Positions 8,049 to 16,331 of a stretch of 64,000 nt of DNA are shown here, one piece after another. Position numbers and translations under genes: made by a program. The stretch comes from Curtobacterium flaccumfaciens. Its GTDB lineage: Bacteria; Actinomycetota; Actinomycetes; Actinomycetales; Microbacteriaceae. Below the pieces are notes generated by a model. That model did no database searches, had not been told where the DNA came from, and saw only the letters and a list, made by a program, of their open reading frames with translations. The first letter of the stretch is position 1, and the number at the start of each line of letters is the position of its first letter. The DNA is taken from contig NZ_SNVW01000007.1 in the NCBI RefSeq assembly GCF_004361695.1, forward strand, positions 124,001 to 188,000, written 5' to 3'.

Positions 8049-8957
8049 TCAACGCCGCGCGGCGACCTCGAAGTAGGCACCGGCCGCGATGTCCTCGAGC
8101 AGCCCCGGGCCGATGGGCTCCCAGCGGAGGAGCTCTCGCGTCGCGTCCGACGTCGCGGACATCTCCATGCCGAAGAACTGCCCGATGAACCCGAAGTGGG
8201 ACACCGCGTCGGCCGGGTCGACCGAGGTCACGGGCAGCCCGAGCCCTTCGCCGATGGCCTCGGCGATCGCCCGGGTGGGGATCGCGGTCTCGGCGACGGC
8301 GTGCAGCTTCGTGCCAGCGGGTGCCTGCTCGAGTCCGAGGCGGACGAGTCGCGCGGCGTCGGTGACGTGCGCGGCGGCCCAGCTGTTCGTCCCCTCGCCG
8401 ACGTAGCCGGACACGCCGGTGCGCTGCGCGGCGCCGACGATCGCGGCGATGAACCCGTGGTCGCCCGTGCCGTGGGTGGTCGGGCTGAAGCGGGCGGCGA
8501 TGGTCCGGACGCCCTGGTCGACGAAGTCGAAGCCGCGGTTCTCGCTGCCGCCGCGCATGCTCTCGGGGCCGACGAACGGGTTGGGGTCCGACTCGGTCGA
8601 GGGGCGGCCCTGTGCGAGTCCGGCGACACCCGACGCGACGACGAACGGCCGGTCGGTGCCGACGAGCGCCTGGCCGATCGTCTCGACCGCGGCGCGCTCG
8701 CTGGCGTTCGTCGCGGCGGGGTTCGCCCAGTCGTGCTTGTTGGCGAGGTGCAGGACGCCCTCGGCGTCGGTGGCCCCGCGGCGGATGGCGTCGAGGTCGT
8801 CGAGGTCGCCCCGGAGGACGGCGACGCCCTTCGCCTCGAGCGCTGCGGCGGAGGCGTCGGAGCGTGCGAGGCCGGTGACGGAGTGGCCGGCGGCGAGGAG
8901 GTCGTCGACGGTGTGGGAGCCGATCCAGCCGGAGGCCCCGGTGACGAACACGTGCAT
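8049..8957 (-). CDS. NAD(P)-dependent epimerase/dehydratase-type SDR
   Basis: The 302-residue protein is an extended short-chain dehydrogenase. MHVFVTGASGWIGSHTVDDL gives the GxxGxxG nucleotide motif at the very N-terminus, GVAVLRGDLDDLDAIR holds the acidic ribose-contact region, and VLHLANKHDW and AIAEAIGEGLGLPVTSVD are typical of the NAD-dependent epimerase group. The ATG at 8957 was chosen because a GGGAAG ribosome-binding site precedes it and the motif begins immediately. It is divergent from a TetR gene with shared operator sequences between them, so expression is probably repressed by that TetR protein and relieved by a ligand. Substrate unknown. Confidence 0.87.
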   Translation of the reverse strand: MHVFVTGASGWIGSHTVDDLLAAGHSVTGLARSDASAAALEAKGVAVLRGDLDDLDAIRRGATDAEGVLHLANKHDWANPAATNASERAAVETIGQALVGTDRPFVVASGVAGLAQGRPSTESDPNPFVGPESMRGGSENRGFDFVDQGVRTIAARFSPTTHGTGDHGFIAAIVGAAQRTGVSGYVGEGTNSWAAAHVTDAARLVRLGLEQAPAGTKLHAVAETAIPTRAIAEAIGEGLGLPVTSVDPADAVSHFGFIGQFFGMEMSATSDATRELLRWEPIGPGLLEDIAAGAYFEVAARR

Positions 8958-8985
8958 GTGTCTTCCCTTCACAGGTGTCCACGGC

Positions 8986-9045
8986 GTGATGTCATGAACT
9001 GACATCACTGTAGCACTCGATGTCAGCCACTGTCATCAGTAGACT
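8986..9045. promoter_or_regulatory. Twin TetR-type operators in the SDR/tetR divergent promoter
   Basis: A perfect 23-bp inverted repeat spans 8986-9008: GTGATGTCA, a 5-bp spacer, then TGACATCAC. A second, weaker site lies at 9019-9037 (GATGTCA, 5 bp, TGTCATC). The second ends just before the TAGACT -10 element (9040-9045) of the TetR gene. Both genes' promoters fall within this 94-bp region, which fits joint repression by the TetR protein. Confidence 0.8.
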
Positions 9046-9051
9046 GCGGAC

Positions 9052-9624
9052 ATGGCCCGATGGCAACCCGGAACCCGCGAACGTCTGCAGACGACCGCGC
9101 TGCAGCTCTTCGCGGAGCAGGGCTACGACCAGACGACCGTCGCCGGGATCGCCGCAGCAGCCGAGGTCACCGAGCGCACCTTCTTCCGGCACTTCGCGGA
9201 CAAGCGCGAGGTCCTGTTCGCCGGGCAGGACGACTTCCTCGGCATGTTCACCACCCCGATCGAGGCAGCACCGGCCGACGCGGCCCCGTTCGACCTCGTC
9301 CGGCGCGCGCTCGAGGCCGCCGGTGCGTTCTTCCCGGAGGAACGCCGTCCGTGGTCGCGCACGCGTCAGGGCATCATCGACGGGAACCCGGCCCTCGGTG
9401 AGCGGGAGCTCGGCAAGCTCGCGACCCTGAAGGTCCGGCTCGGCGAGGTCCTGCGCGACCGCGGCGTGCCCGAGCCGGCCGCGACGATCGCCGCCGAGAC
9501 CGCCGTGACCGTGTTCCACCTGTCGTTCGCCCAGTGGATCGCCGACGACGAGGACCGGCCGTTCGCCGCCATCGCCGACGAGCGACTCGACGCCCTGACG
9601 AGCCTGGTGCACCCCGGTCGTTGA
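9052..9624 (+). CDS. TetR family transcriptional regulator
   Basis: This 190-residue repressor has a TetR N-terminal helix-turn-helix: RERLQTTALQLFAEQGYDQT, then VAGIAAAAEVTERTFFRHF (about residues 6-47). The helical C-terminal domain would bind a small ligand. The ATG follows a TAGACT hexamer at 9040-9045 by six bases, so the message is probably leaderless. Divergent from the SDR gene, it has two operator-like palindromes in the shared 94-bp region and is likely autoregulated. The ligand is unknown; such pairs often respond to a xenobiotic or metabolite handled by the SDR. Confidence 0.92.
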   Translation: MARWQPGTRERLQTTALQLFAEQGYDQTTVAGIAAAAEVTERTFFRHFADKREVLFAGQDDFLGMFTTPIEAAPADAAPFDLVRRALEAAGAFFPEERRPWSRTRQGIIDGNPALGERELGKLATLKVRLGEVLRDRGVPEPAATIAAETAVTVFHLSFAQWIADDEDRPFAAIADERLDALTSLVHPGR

Positions 9625-9716
9625 GACACCTCTTACCTTCCGCGCGCATCATGTAACGATCCGGTCACGACCTGACGGTCCGTGGCTCCATCGACCAGAT
9701 CTCGCAGGAGGCGTCC

Positions 9717-10928
9717 GTGGCGACCACCACGCTCTCGCCGGAGCGGACCCGTCCGACATCCGCGCCGAACGACACCGCCCGCCGGGCCGGCCGCTCGACA
9801 CCGCCGCCGCCGCTGACCCACCGCGCTCCGGCGCTCGACGGCCTCCGCACGGTGGCGATCCTGATCGTGATCCTGTACCACCTGCACGTGCCGCAGTTCG
9901 AGGGCGGCTTCATCGGCGTCACGGTGTTCTTCGTCCTGTCCGGGTTCCTCATCTCGACGCTGCTGCTCGGCGAGCGCCGACGCACCGGTCGCATCCGGCT
10001 CGGGTCGTTCTGGACGAAGCGGCTCCTCCGCCTCTACCCGGCCCTGCTGGCGTTGGTGGTCGTCGGGCTCGCGCTCTGGAACTGGGTCGGCGACTACAAG
10101 GGCGCGTCGTTCTCCCCCGGTGAGGCCGCGTTCATCGCCCTGAGCTACACCGGCAACCTCTTCCGCTCCTACTGGGACACCACCCAGGGGGTCTTCGCGC
10201 ACACGTGGAGCCTGTCCATGGAGGAGCAGTTCTACCTCGTCTGGCCGCCGGTCCTCGTGCTGCTGTTCGCCCTGCGCGCCCGCCGGCACTGGCTGATGAC
10301 CGGCCTCGGCGTGGTCATCGTCGGAGCGGCTGCAGCATCGTGGCTGAGCTACCGCACCCCGAACGCCGGCGCCACCCCGGACGTCTACTTCTCGCCCGTG
10401 CTCGGTGTCGTGCCACTGGCGACCGGGTGCCTGCTCGCCCTGCTCCTGGACGACGAGCGGATCCGGACCTGGGCGTCCGGGATCGCCGGACACGCCGGCA
10501 CCTGGGTCGGCCTCGCGTTCCTGGTCGGTGTGCAGTTCTGGATCGACGACGACTGGACGCAGCACGCGTGGTCCTTCGGCGTGGTGCTCCCCGTCACCGG
10601 GCTCATCTCGGCGCTGCTCATCGGCGGGCTGGCGTCCGTCCGGTCGCCCGTCTCGGTCGCACTCGCGTGGACCCCGATGTCCTGGTTCGGCCGGCGCGTG
10701 TCCTACTCGGCGTACCTCTGGCACCCACTCGTGATCGCCCTGCTCGGGACGTACGCGATCGGGCCGTGGGGGAACGTCTGGCTCATCGCGGTCGCGCTGC
10801 TGGTGGCCGTCGGTGCCGCGTACGCCGTCGAAGTCCCGGTGGAGAAGGCACGGAGGCGGCTGCGCGAGGCGCGCCGTCTGGTCGCGGCAGACCGGTCAGG
10901 GCGCGTGACGGCGGACGCCGCCAGCTGA
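9717..10928 (+). CDS. Acyltransferase family 3 membrane protein
   Basis: The 403-residue protein is a multipass acyltransferase-3 family member. RAPALDGLRTVAILIVILYH carries the Asp-Gly-Leu-Arg motif and the catalytic His region, and FIGVTVFFVLSGFLIS is the family hallmark. SLSMEEQFYLVWP holds the second conserved motif, and about ten hydrophobic segments follow. These enzymes O-acylate peptidoglycan, exopolysaccharides, lipids or antibiotics at the membrane. It lacks the large external SGNH domain of OatA-type enzymes. The GTG start is preceded by a GGAGG-like site. Its stop lies inside the left arm of a family A palindrome. Substrate unknown. Confidence 0.9.
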   Translation: MATTTLSPERTRPTSAPNDTARRAGRSTPPPPLTHRAPALDGLRTVAILIVILYHLHVPQFEGGFIGVTVFFVLSGFLISTLLLGERRRTGRIRLGSFWTKRLLRLYPALLALVVVGLALWNWVGDYKGASFSPGEAAFIALSYTGNLFRSYWDTTQGVFAHTWSLSMEEQFYLVWPPVLVLLFALRARRHWLMTGLGVVIVGAAAASWLSYRTPNAGATPDVYFSPVLGVVPLATGCLLALLLDDERIRTWASGIAGHAGTWVGLAFLVGVQFWIDDDWTQHAWSFGVVLPVTGLISALLIGGLASVRSPVSVALAWTPMSWFGRRVSYSAYLWHPLVIALLGTYAIGPWGNVWLIAVALLVAVGAAYAVEVPVEKARRRLREARRLVAADRSGRVTADAAS

Positions 10929-10974
10929 CGGACTGGAGGCGCGTGGCGGCCCCGCACCGCGCCTCCAGTCCGTC
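10927..10974. terminator. Family A palindrome after the acyltransferase gene
   Basis: Perfectly paired 17-nt arms at 10927-10943 (GACGGACTGGAGGCGCG) and 10958-10974 enclose a 14-nt centre that can form a short inner GCGG/CCGC stem. It starts on the stop codon of the acyltransferase gene and is probably its terminator. Confidence 0.75.
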
Positions 10975-11117
10975 GGTCGGGGGAGCACCAACCGTCGGGT
11001 GTGCGCGGGCGACCCGCCGATTCCTGCTCCCTCGACGAGACGCCCGCACAGCACGCCGAACCGAGAGCCCCCGCCGCCCTGGGTGAGCGCGTCACCCCCT
11101 CGCCGTAGGCTCGCACC

Positions 11118-12308
11118 GTGACCACGGAGCGCGTCGACGTCCTCGTCGTCGGCGGCGGCCCCGTCGGCCTCTTCACGGCCGCGCTCCTCGCCGCCCGCGG
11201 CGTGCGGGTCGCCGTGTGGGAGCGTCGCGCCGTACCCCCGGTCGGATCCCGGGCGATCGGCATCCACCCGCCGTCACTCGACGCCTTCGCCACGATCGGC
11301 CTCGACGGTCCGGTGCTCGCCGAGGCCACCAAGGTGCACACCGGCGTCGCCCGGAGCCGCGGCCGGAAGCTCGGCACGCTCACCTTCGACCGCGCTTCGG
11401 GCACGCACCCGTACGTGGTGACGCTCGACCAGCACCGCACCGAGACGCTCCTGCGGGACCGTCTCGACGTGCTCGCCCCGACGGCGCTCCGCACCGGGAC
11501 GACCCTGACCGGGCTCAGCCGGCACCGCGACCACGTCGACGCGACGGGCACCGGGCCGGAGGGCACCGCGGTGTCCGTCCGGGCCGCGTTCGTCGTCGGG
11601 GCGGACGGTGCCCGGAGCGTCGTTCGCGACCTCCTCGATATCGGCACCTCCGGACGCGACTACCCGGACCGCTACGTGATGGGCGACTTCGCCGACCCGG
11701 AGTCCCCGTCTGCCCGGTCCGCCGCACTCGTCGACGTCGGCCCGGACGGTGTGGTCGAGTCGTTCCCGCTCCCCCACGGGCGGCGTCGCTACGTCGTGCT
11801 GGTCCCCGACGACGACGCCTTCGCCGCCGCCGGCACGAGCGCCGGCGAACCGGATGCCGGGGTCGCGGTCCGGCTCGCGGCGCTCGTCGCCGAACGGACC
11901 GGTGCCGCACCCGACCCCGCGAGCTGCTCGATGACGAGCGGCTTCCGGGTCCGCCGCCGAGCGGCCGACCGCGTGGGCATCGGACGGGTCGTCCTCACCG
12001 GGGACGCCGCCCACGAGATCAGCCCGATCGGAGGGCAGGGCATGAACCTCGGGTGGCTCGACGCCGCCGAGCTCGCGCCGCTCCTCGCCGACGCGGTCGC
12101 CTCGGGTTCGTCCGGACCGTGGCCCGACTACGCGCGACGCCGGCAGGCCTCCGCCGCTCGGGCGGCCAGGCAGGCCGAGTTGAACATGGCGCTCGGCCGC
12201 CCGCTGGGTGCGCTGGGCGCCGTCGGCCGGGAGGCGCTGCTCCGGACCGCCCTGTCCCTCCCGACCGCGCACGGCCTGGCCCGGCTGTACGCGATGCGCT
12301 GGTCCTGA
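11118..12308 (+). CDS. FAD-dependent aromatic-type monooxygenase
   Basis: This 396-residue group A flavoprotein monooxygenase starts with the FAD motif DVLVVGGGPVGLFTAALLAA. It has the mid-sequence DG-type motif FVVGADGARSVVRDLL and the second FAD motif VVLTGDAAHEISPIGGQGMN, where Gly-Asp contacts ribityl phosphate. Family members use NAD(P)H and O2 to hydroxylate phenolic or polyketide rings. A TAGGCT hexamer at 11106-11111 ends six bases before the GTG start, which implies a leaderless mRNA. It converges on a UbiA prenyltransferase gene, but the neighbourhood does not fix the substrate. Confidence 0.9.
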   Translation: MTTERVDVLVVGGGPVGLFTAALLAARGVRVAVWERRAVPPVGSRAIGIHPPSLDAFATIGLDGPVLAEATKVHTGVARSRGRKLGTLTFDRASGTHPYVVTLDQHRTETLLRDRLDVLAPTALRTGTTLTGLSRHRDHVDATGTGPEGTAVSVRAAFVVGADGARSVVRDLLDIGTSGRDYPDRYVMGDFADPESPSARSAALVDVGPDGVVESFPLPHGRRRYVVLVPDDDAFAAAGTSAGEPDAGVAVRLAALVAERTGAAPDPASCSMTSGFRVRRRAADRVGIGRVVLTGDAAHEISPIGGQGMNLGWLDAAELAPLLADAVASGSSGPWPDYARRRQASAARAARQAELNMALGRPLGALGAVGREALLRTALSLPTAHGLARLYAMRWS

Positions 12309-12368
12309 CGGGTCGCGGCGACACACGCGCGGGCACGCGGCGCGGCGATGCGGGCGTGCGTCCGGCGG

Positions 12369-13238
12369 TCAGGCCACGAGTCGCGCGCCGGCCAGCCCGA
12401 GTTCGACGACCAGCACGAGCGACGACGCGATCACCAACCGGAACAGGGTCCGCGAGGCGCGCCCCACGACCACCAGCCGGATCCCGACCGCCGCGAGGAC
12501 GACCACCACGAGGGTGCCGACCACTGCCAGCACGACCCCGACGCCGCGCACCGGGTCGTCACCGAGGACCTGCCCGCCAAGCACCAGCAGCGCCGCGACC
12601 ACGAGCGAGCCGAAGGCCGTGACACCAGCACCCCGGAGCCCGAGCCGGTGCGGGAAGCCGCGGACGCCCGTCGCCGCGTCGTCCACCAGGTCGGGCAGCA
12701 CGTTCGTGCAGTGGATCGCCACCCCGAACACCGCGCCCGTCGCCACCGCCCACCACGCGGGCCAGGGCGCGTCGGGCCCGGCGGACACCGCCACCACCGG
12801 CAGCAGACCGAACGCGACGACGAACGGCACGACGGACCACACCGTCCGCTTGAGCCCGGCGTCGTAGGCCCACCCCGCGGCGACGAGCACGAGGTGCGCG
12901 ACCGCAGCCACCGGCCCGAGGAGGAGCGACAGCACGACGGCGACCCCGGCGGTCACGAACGCCGCGGTCCGGACCGTGCCGACGGCGACGAGGCCCTGCG
13001 CGACGGGCTTGTCCGAGCGTCCCACGGCCCGGTCGCGGTCGGCATCGATCCAGTCGTTCGCGAGCCCGATGGACAGCTGTCCGGCGACCACCGTCAGCGC
13101 CACGAGGACGACGAGCCAGGCCGGGTGCCCGACCGCCGCGGCGATCACCGCGGCGAGCACGGTCACGGTCAGGGTCGGCCCCGGGTGCGACGACGCCACC
13201 AGGAGACTCGGCAGGGAGCGTCGCGGACGAGGGGTCAC
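12369..13238 (-). CDS. UbiA family prenyltransferase
   Basis: The 289-residue protein is an integral-membrane aromatic prenyltransferase-like enzyme with about eight hydrophobic helices. The first Asp-rich motif is NDWIDADRDRAVGRSDKP (Mg/diphosphate binding), and the second conserved region is AAGWAYDAGLKRTVW with the YD..LKRT pattern. Relatives transfer isoprenyl chains in quinone, chlorophyll, heme A or archaeal-type lipid synthesis, or build bacterial prenylated metabolites. Its GTG start overlaps the stop of the EamA transporter gene (GTGA), so the two are co-transcribed and coupled. A mevalonate operon 15 kb away could supply the isoprenoid substrate, but that is inference. Confidence 0.88.
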   Translation of the reverse strand: MTPRPRRSLPSLLVASSHPGPTLTVTVLAAVIAAAVGHPAWLVVLVALTVVAGQLSIGLANDWIDADRDRAVGRSDKPVAQGLVAVGTVRTAAFVTAGVAVVLSLLLGPVAAVAHLVLVAAGWAYDAGLKRTVWSVVPFVVAFGLLPVVAVSAGPDAPWPAWWAVATGAVFGVAIHCTNVLPDLVDDAATGVRGFPHRLGLRGAGVTAFGSLVVAALLVLGGQVLGDDPVRGVGVVLAVVGTLVVVVLAAVGIRLVVVGRASRTLFRLVIASSLVLVVELGLAGARLVA

Positions 13239-14158
13239 CGGGCCAGCGTACGGGCGGCCTCTCCGACGGGTCGCAGACGACGACGGGTGAGGACGCCGGA
13301 GGCCAGCGCGATCCCGACCAGCACCACGAGTCCACCGACCGGCTCGTTCCACCGCACCCGCTCGCCGAGCACCAGCACGCCGAGCGCGACCCCGACGACC
13401 GGCGTCAGGTAGGTGACGGTCGACGCGCGCCCCGCGCCCCACGCCTGCACGAGGCGGGTGTTCCACGCGTAGGCCAGCCCCGTGCCGACGCAACCGAGTG
13501 CGACCATCGCGGCCACGATCCTCCAGTCCAGCTGCACCGGGCCGGTGGCGATCGCGGGCGCGACCAGCAGGAGCAGCCCCGATGCGAGCGTGAGCTGCAC
13601 CGTCGCGAGGGTCACCGGGTCGTACGAACTGGTCACGGCGACGCGTCGGAGGTACGCCAGCCCGATCCCGTAGCACGCGGTCATCCCGAGGAGCGCGATC
13701 TGCCCCGGGATGCTCGCCAGGACCGCCGGGTCGCCGATGACGTCCCACGGTCCGACCAGGACGAGCACGCCGACGATGCCGAGCACGATCCCGACCACCT
13801 GCCGGCCGCGGAGCTTCTCGGACGGCACGAGCACCGCGAGCGCCGCCATCGTCATGATCGGCGTCGTCGCGTTGTAGATGCTCGCGAGCCCGGACGGCAC
13901 GGTCTGCTCGGCCCACGCCATGAGCGACGACGGCACGGCGTTGAGGAACACGGACACGACGAGCAGGTGCGCCCACACCTTCGGTTCACGGGGCCAGCGA
14001 CGACGGGTCGCGAGCAGGATCAGCACGAGCGTGACCGCCCCGAGCACGGTGCGGACGGTCGCGACCTGCTGCGGCGCGAGGCCGTCGAGCCCGATCTTCG
14101 CGAACAGGAAGCTCGAGCCCCAGGTGAGTGCGACGAGGAGGTAGAGGACCGCGTTCAT
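13235..14158 (-). CDS. EamA/DMT superfamily transporter
   Basis: The 307-residue protein has ten predicted membrane helices arranged as two EamA repeats. The first begins LYLLVALTWGSSFLFAKIGL and the second GMTACYGIGLAYLRRVA. GWRIV-like loops and the conserved Pro (VTYLTPVVGVALGVLVLGE) fit drug/metabolite exporters such as RhaT/YdcZ relatives. The upstream frame extends further, but the ATG at 14158 starts directly with the first helix. It is divergent from a LysR gene with a palindrome between them, so it is likely the LysR target, and it is coupled to the UbiA gene downstream. Cargo unknown. Confidence 0.9.
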   Translation of the reverse strand: MNAVLYLLVALTWGSSFLFAKIGLDGLAPQQVATVRTVLGAVTLVLILLATRRRWPREPKVWAHLLVVSVFLNAVPSSLMAWAEQTVPSGLASIYNATTPIMTMAALAVLVPSEKLRGRQVVGIVLGIVGVLVLVGPWDVIGDPAVLASIPGQIALLGMTACYGIGLAYLRRVAVTSSYDPVTLATVQLTLASGLLLLVAPAIATGPVQLDWRIVAAMVALGCVGTGLAYAWNTRLVQAWGAGRASTVTYLTPVVGVALGVLVLGERVRWNEPVGGLVVLVGIALASGVLTRRRLRPVGEAARTLAR

Positions 14159-14182
14159 GTGGCTTAGTGTCGACACCCACAG

Positions 14183-14203
14183 CGCATGCGGCAAACGCAT
14201 GCG
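14183..14203. promoter_or_regulatory. Palindrome in the eamA/lysR divergent region (candidate LysR site)
   Basis: The sequence CGCATGCG, a 5-bp centre (gcaaa at 14191-14195), then CGCATGC gives inverted arms 14184-14190 and 14196-14202. It lies between the divergent starts at 14158 and 14229, the usual place for a LysR recognition site. Confidence 0.55.
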
Positions 14204-14228
14204 GTTCATGCCGACATGAGGACGACGC

Positions 14229-15077
14229 ATGACCGTCTCGGTCCCCCAGCTCCGCGCCTTCGTCGCGACGGTCGACGCCGGGTCGTTCACGGGCGCCGCC
14301 GCCTCGCTCGGGGTCGGCCAGTCCGCGGTCTCGCACGCCGTCGCCGGACTCGAGCGCGAGGTCGGTGGCTCCGTGGTCCGTCGTGGCGGCGCCGCCGCCA
14401 CGACCCCGCTCGGCGACCGACTGCTCGCCCACGCCCGCAGCGTGCTCGCCTCCGTCGATGCCCTGGAGGCAGTGGTCCGGCCCGCCACGGCCCGCGGCAC
14501 CGTGCGCCTCGCCGCCGTCCCCACCGTCTGCCAGGGCCTGCTGCCGCGGCTCCGCGAGCTCTGGGCGGTGACGCTGCCGGACGTCGACGTGCAGGTCTAC
14601 GAGGGTGACGACGACGAGATGCCCGAGTGGCTCGAGGCCGGCACGGTCGACGCCGCCGTGCTGGTGGACCCGACCCCGGTCCCCGACGGCGGCGTGGTCG
14701 TCGCGCAGGACGAGATGGCCGCCGTCGTCCGCCGCGACCACCCCCTCGCGGACCTGCCCGCGCTGACCCTCGACGACCTGCACGAGGACGGCCTGGTCGC
14801 CGGCGGCGGTGGCTGCGAGTACCAGATCCAGAAGCTGCACGAGCTCGACGGGCAGCCTTTCCGCTACGCCCACCGGGTGCGCGAGATGAGCACGATGTTC
14901 GGGATGATCGAGCGGGGCGAGGGCGTCTCCATCGTGCCGACGCTCGGGCGCGTGATGCTGCCGCCGGACCTCGTCATGGTGCCGATGGCGCGACGGCTCG
15001 AACGGACGCTGGTGCTGAGCGGACCGTCCTCGCGGGCGTGGCACCCGCTCGCCCGGGCACTGGTCGACGCGGTCTGA
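14229..15077 (+). CDS. LysR family transcriptional regulator
   Basis: This 282-residue protein opens with the LysR winged helix-turn-helix: VSVPQLRAFVATVDAGSFTG, then AASLGVGQSAVSHAVAGLE. A periplasmic-binding-like effector domain follows from about residue 90 (TVRLAAVPTVCQGLLPRL). It is divergent from the EamA transporter gene, with 70 bp and a palindrome between them. This is the standard arrangement in which the LysR protein activates the neighbouring exporter in response to its substrate and represses itself. The effector is unknown. Confidence 0.92.
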   Translation: MTVSVPQLRAFVATVDAGSFTGAAASLGVGQSAVSHAVAGLEREVGGSVVRRGGAAATTPLGDRLLAHARSVLASVDALEAVVRPATARGTVRLAAVPTVCQGLLPRLRELWAVTLPDVDVQVYEGDDDEMPEWLEAGTVDAAVLVDPTPVPDGGVVVAQDEMAAVVRRDHPLADLPALTLDDLHEDGLVAGGGGCEYQIQKLHELDGQPFRYAHRVREMSTMFGMIERGEGVSIVPTLGRVMLPPDLVMVPMARRLERTLVLSGPSSRAWHPLARALVDAV

Positions 15078-15131
15078 CGTGTCCGACCTTCGGTTGATCC
15101 GCCGGGGTCCGCCGCTCCCTAGGCTCGGAGC

Positions 15132-16331
15132 ATGACCACGACCGCACTGCCCGACGTCTCCCGGGGGCGCCGGGTGTGGGCGGAGTCGTGGCGGATGGCC
15201 GTCGCCGTCCTGACCGGCCTCGTCACCGCCGCGCTGGTCTGGCCGACGATGGACACCCGCGGGTGGAGCGACGCGCACGTCGGGGGCCTGGTGCTCGGGG
15301 ACCTCGCCGCCGGCCTGGCCGCCGTCGTCCTCCTGCCGTTCCGGCACCGCGCGCCACTGCTCGTCACGGTCGTCATCGCCGTCCTCAGCTCGGTGTCGAC
15401 GCTGGCCGTGGGCGCCGCCGCGCTCGCCCTCGTGTCGCTGTCCACCCGACGTCGGGCAGTCGAGATCGCGATCGCCGGGGCCGTCATGCTCGGCGCCACC
15501 GTGCTCTACGACGTCCTCCTCGCCCCGGACCAGGACATGCCGCTGTGGCAGATCGTCGCCGTCGGGGCCGGCGGGATCGCGCTGCTCGTCGCGATCGGCA
15601 TCGGGATCGGACAGCGCCGGGCGCTCCTGCTGTCGCTCCGCGAGCGGGCGGCCCTGCTCGAACGGGAGCAGCAGCTGCGCGAGGACCGCGCCCGCGAACA
15701 GGAACGCGCCCACATCGCCCGCGAGATGCACGACGTGCTCGGGCACCGCCTCTCGCTGGTCGCGCTGCACGCCGGTGCGCTGGAGTACCGGGGCCGCGGG
15801 CTCTCACCGGACGAGACGGCCGCCGCGGCGGGCGTGGTCCGGGCTGAGGCGCACTCGGCGCTCACCGACCTGCGCGACGTGCTCGGGGTCCTGCGCGACC
15901 CCGCCTCGACCGGAGGCGACGAGGTCACCGCCACCGCGCCGCCACAGCCGAGCCTGGTCGACCTGCCCGAGCTGCTCGACACGGCGCGCGCCGGCGGTGC
16001 GGTCGTCCGGGCGAGCATCGCAGCGGGTGCCTCGGCGGCACCGACGGCCGTGGGGCGCCACGCCTACCGGATCGTGCAGGAGAGCCTGACCAACGCGCGC
16101 CGGCACGCCCCGGGGCAGGTCGTCGACGTGGTGGTCGAGGTCGTCGGCGGTCCGGCGCTCCGGGTCGTGGTGTCGAACCCGCTGGCGGACGGCACCGCCC
16201 CCAAGAACACCGCCGGCCACGGCCTCCGAGGGCTCGCCGAGCGCGCCCGGCTCGTCGGTGGCACCTTCCGGGCCGGCATCGGGACCGACCGGGTGCACGT
16301 CGTCGAGGTGGTGCTGCCGTGGACCGCGTGA
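15132..16331 (+). CDS. Two-component sensor histidine kinase (HisKA_3/NarL-type)
   Basis: The 399-residue kinase has about five N-terminal membrane helices (to residue ~160), a short coiled-coil (RERAALLEREQQLREDRARE), and the HisKA_3 dimerisation motif HIAREMHDVLGHRLSLVALH with the phospho-accepting His in REMHDVLGH. The HATPase domain with YRIVQESLTNARRHAPG (N box) and AGHGLRGLAERARLVGG (G box) completes it. This is the DesK/LiaS-like group with membrane-embedded sensing. A TAGGCT hexamer at 15120-15125 ends six bases before the ATG (leaderless). The response regulator overlaps its 3' end. No transporter target is adjacent, so the signal cannot be read. Confidence 0.93.
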   Translation: MTTTALPDVSRGRRVWAESWRMAVAVLTGLVTAALVWPTMDTRGWSDAHVGGLVLGDLAAGLAAVVLLPFRHRAPLLVTVVIAVLSSVSTLAVGAAALALVSLSTRRRAVEIAIAGAVMLGATVLYDVLLAPDQDMPLWQIVAVGAGGIALLVAIGIGIGQRRALLLSLRERAALLEREQQLREDRAREQERAHIAREMHDVLGHRLSLVALHAGALEYRGRGLSPDETAAAAGVVRAEAHSALTDLRDVLGVLRDPASTGGDEVTATAPPQPSLVDLPELLDTARAGGAVVRASIAAGASAAPTAVGRHAYRIVQESLTNARRHAPGQVVDVVVEVVGGPALRVVVSNPLADGTAPKNTAGHGLRGLAERARLVGGTFRAGIGTDRVHVVEVVLPWTA

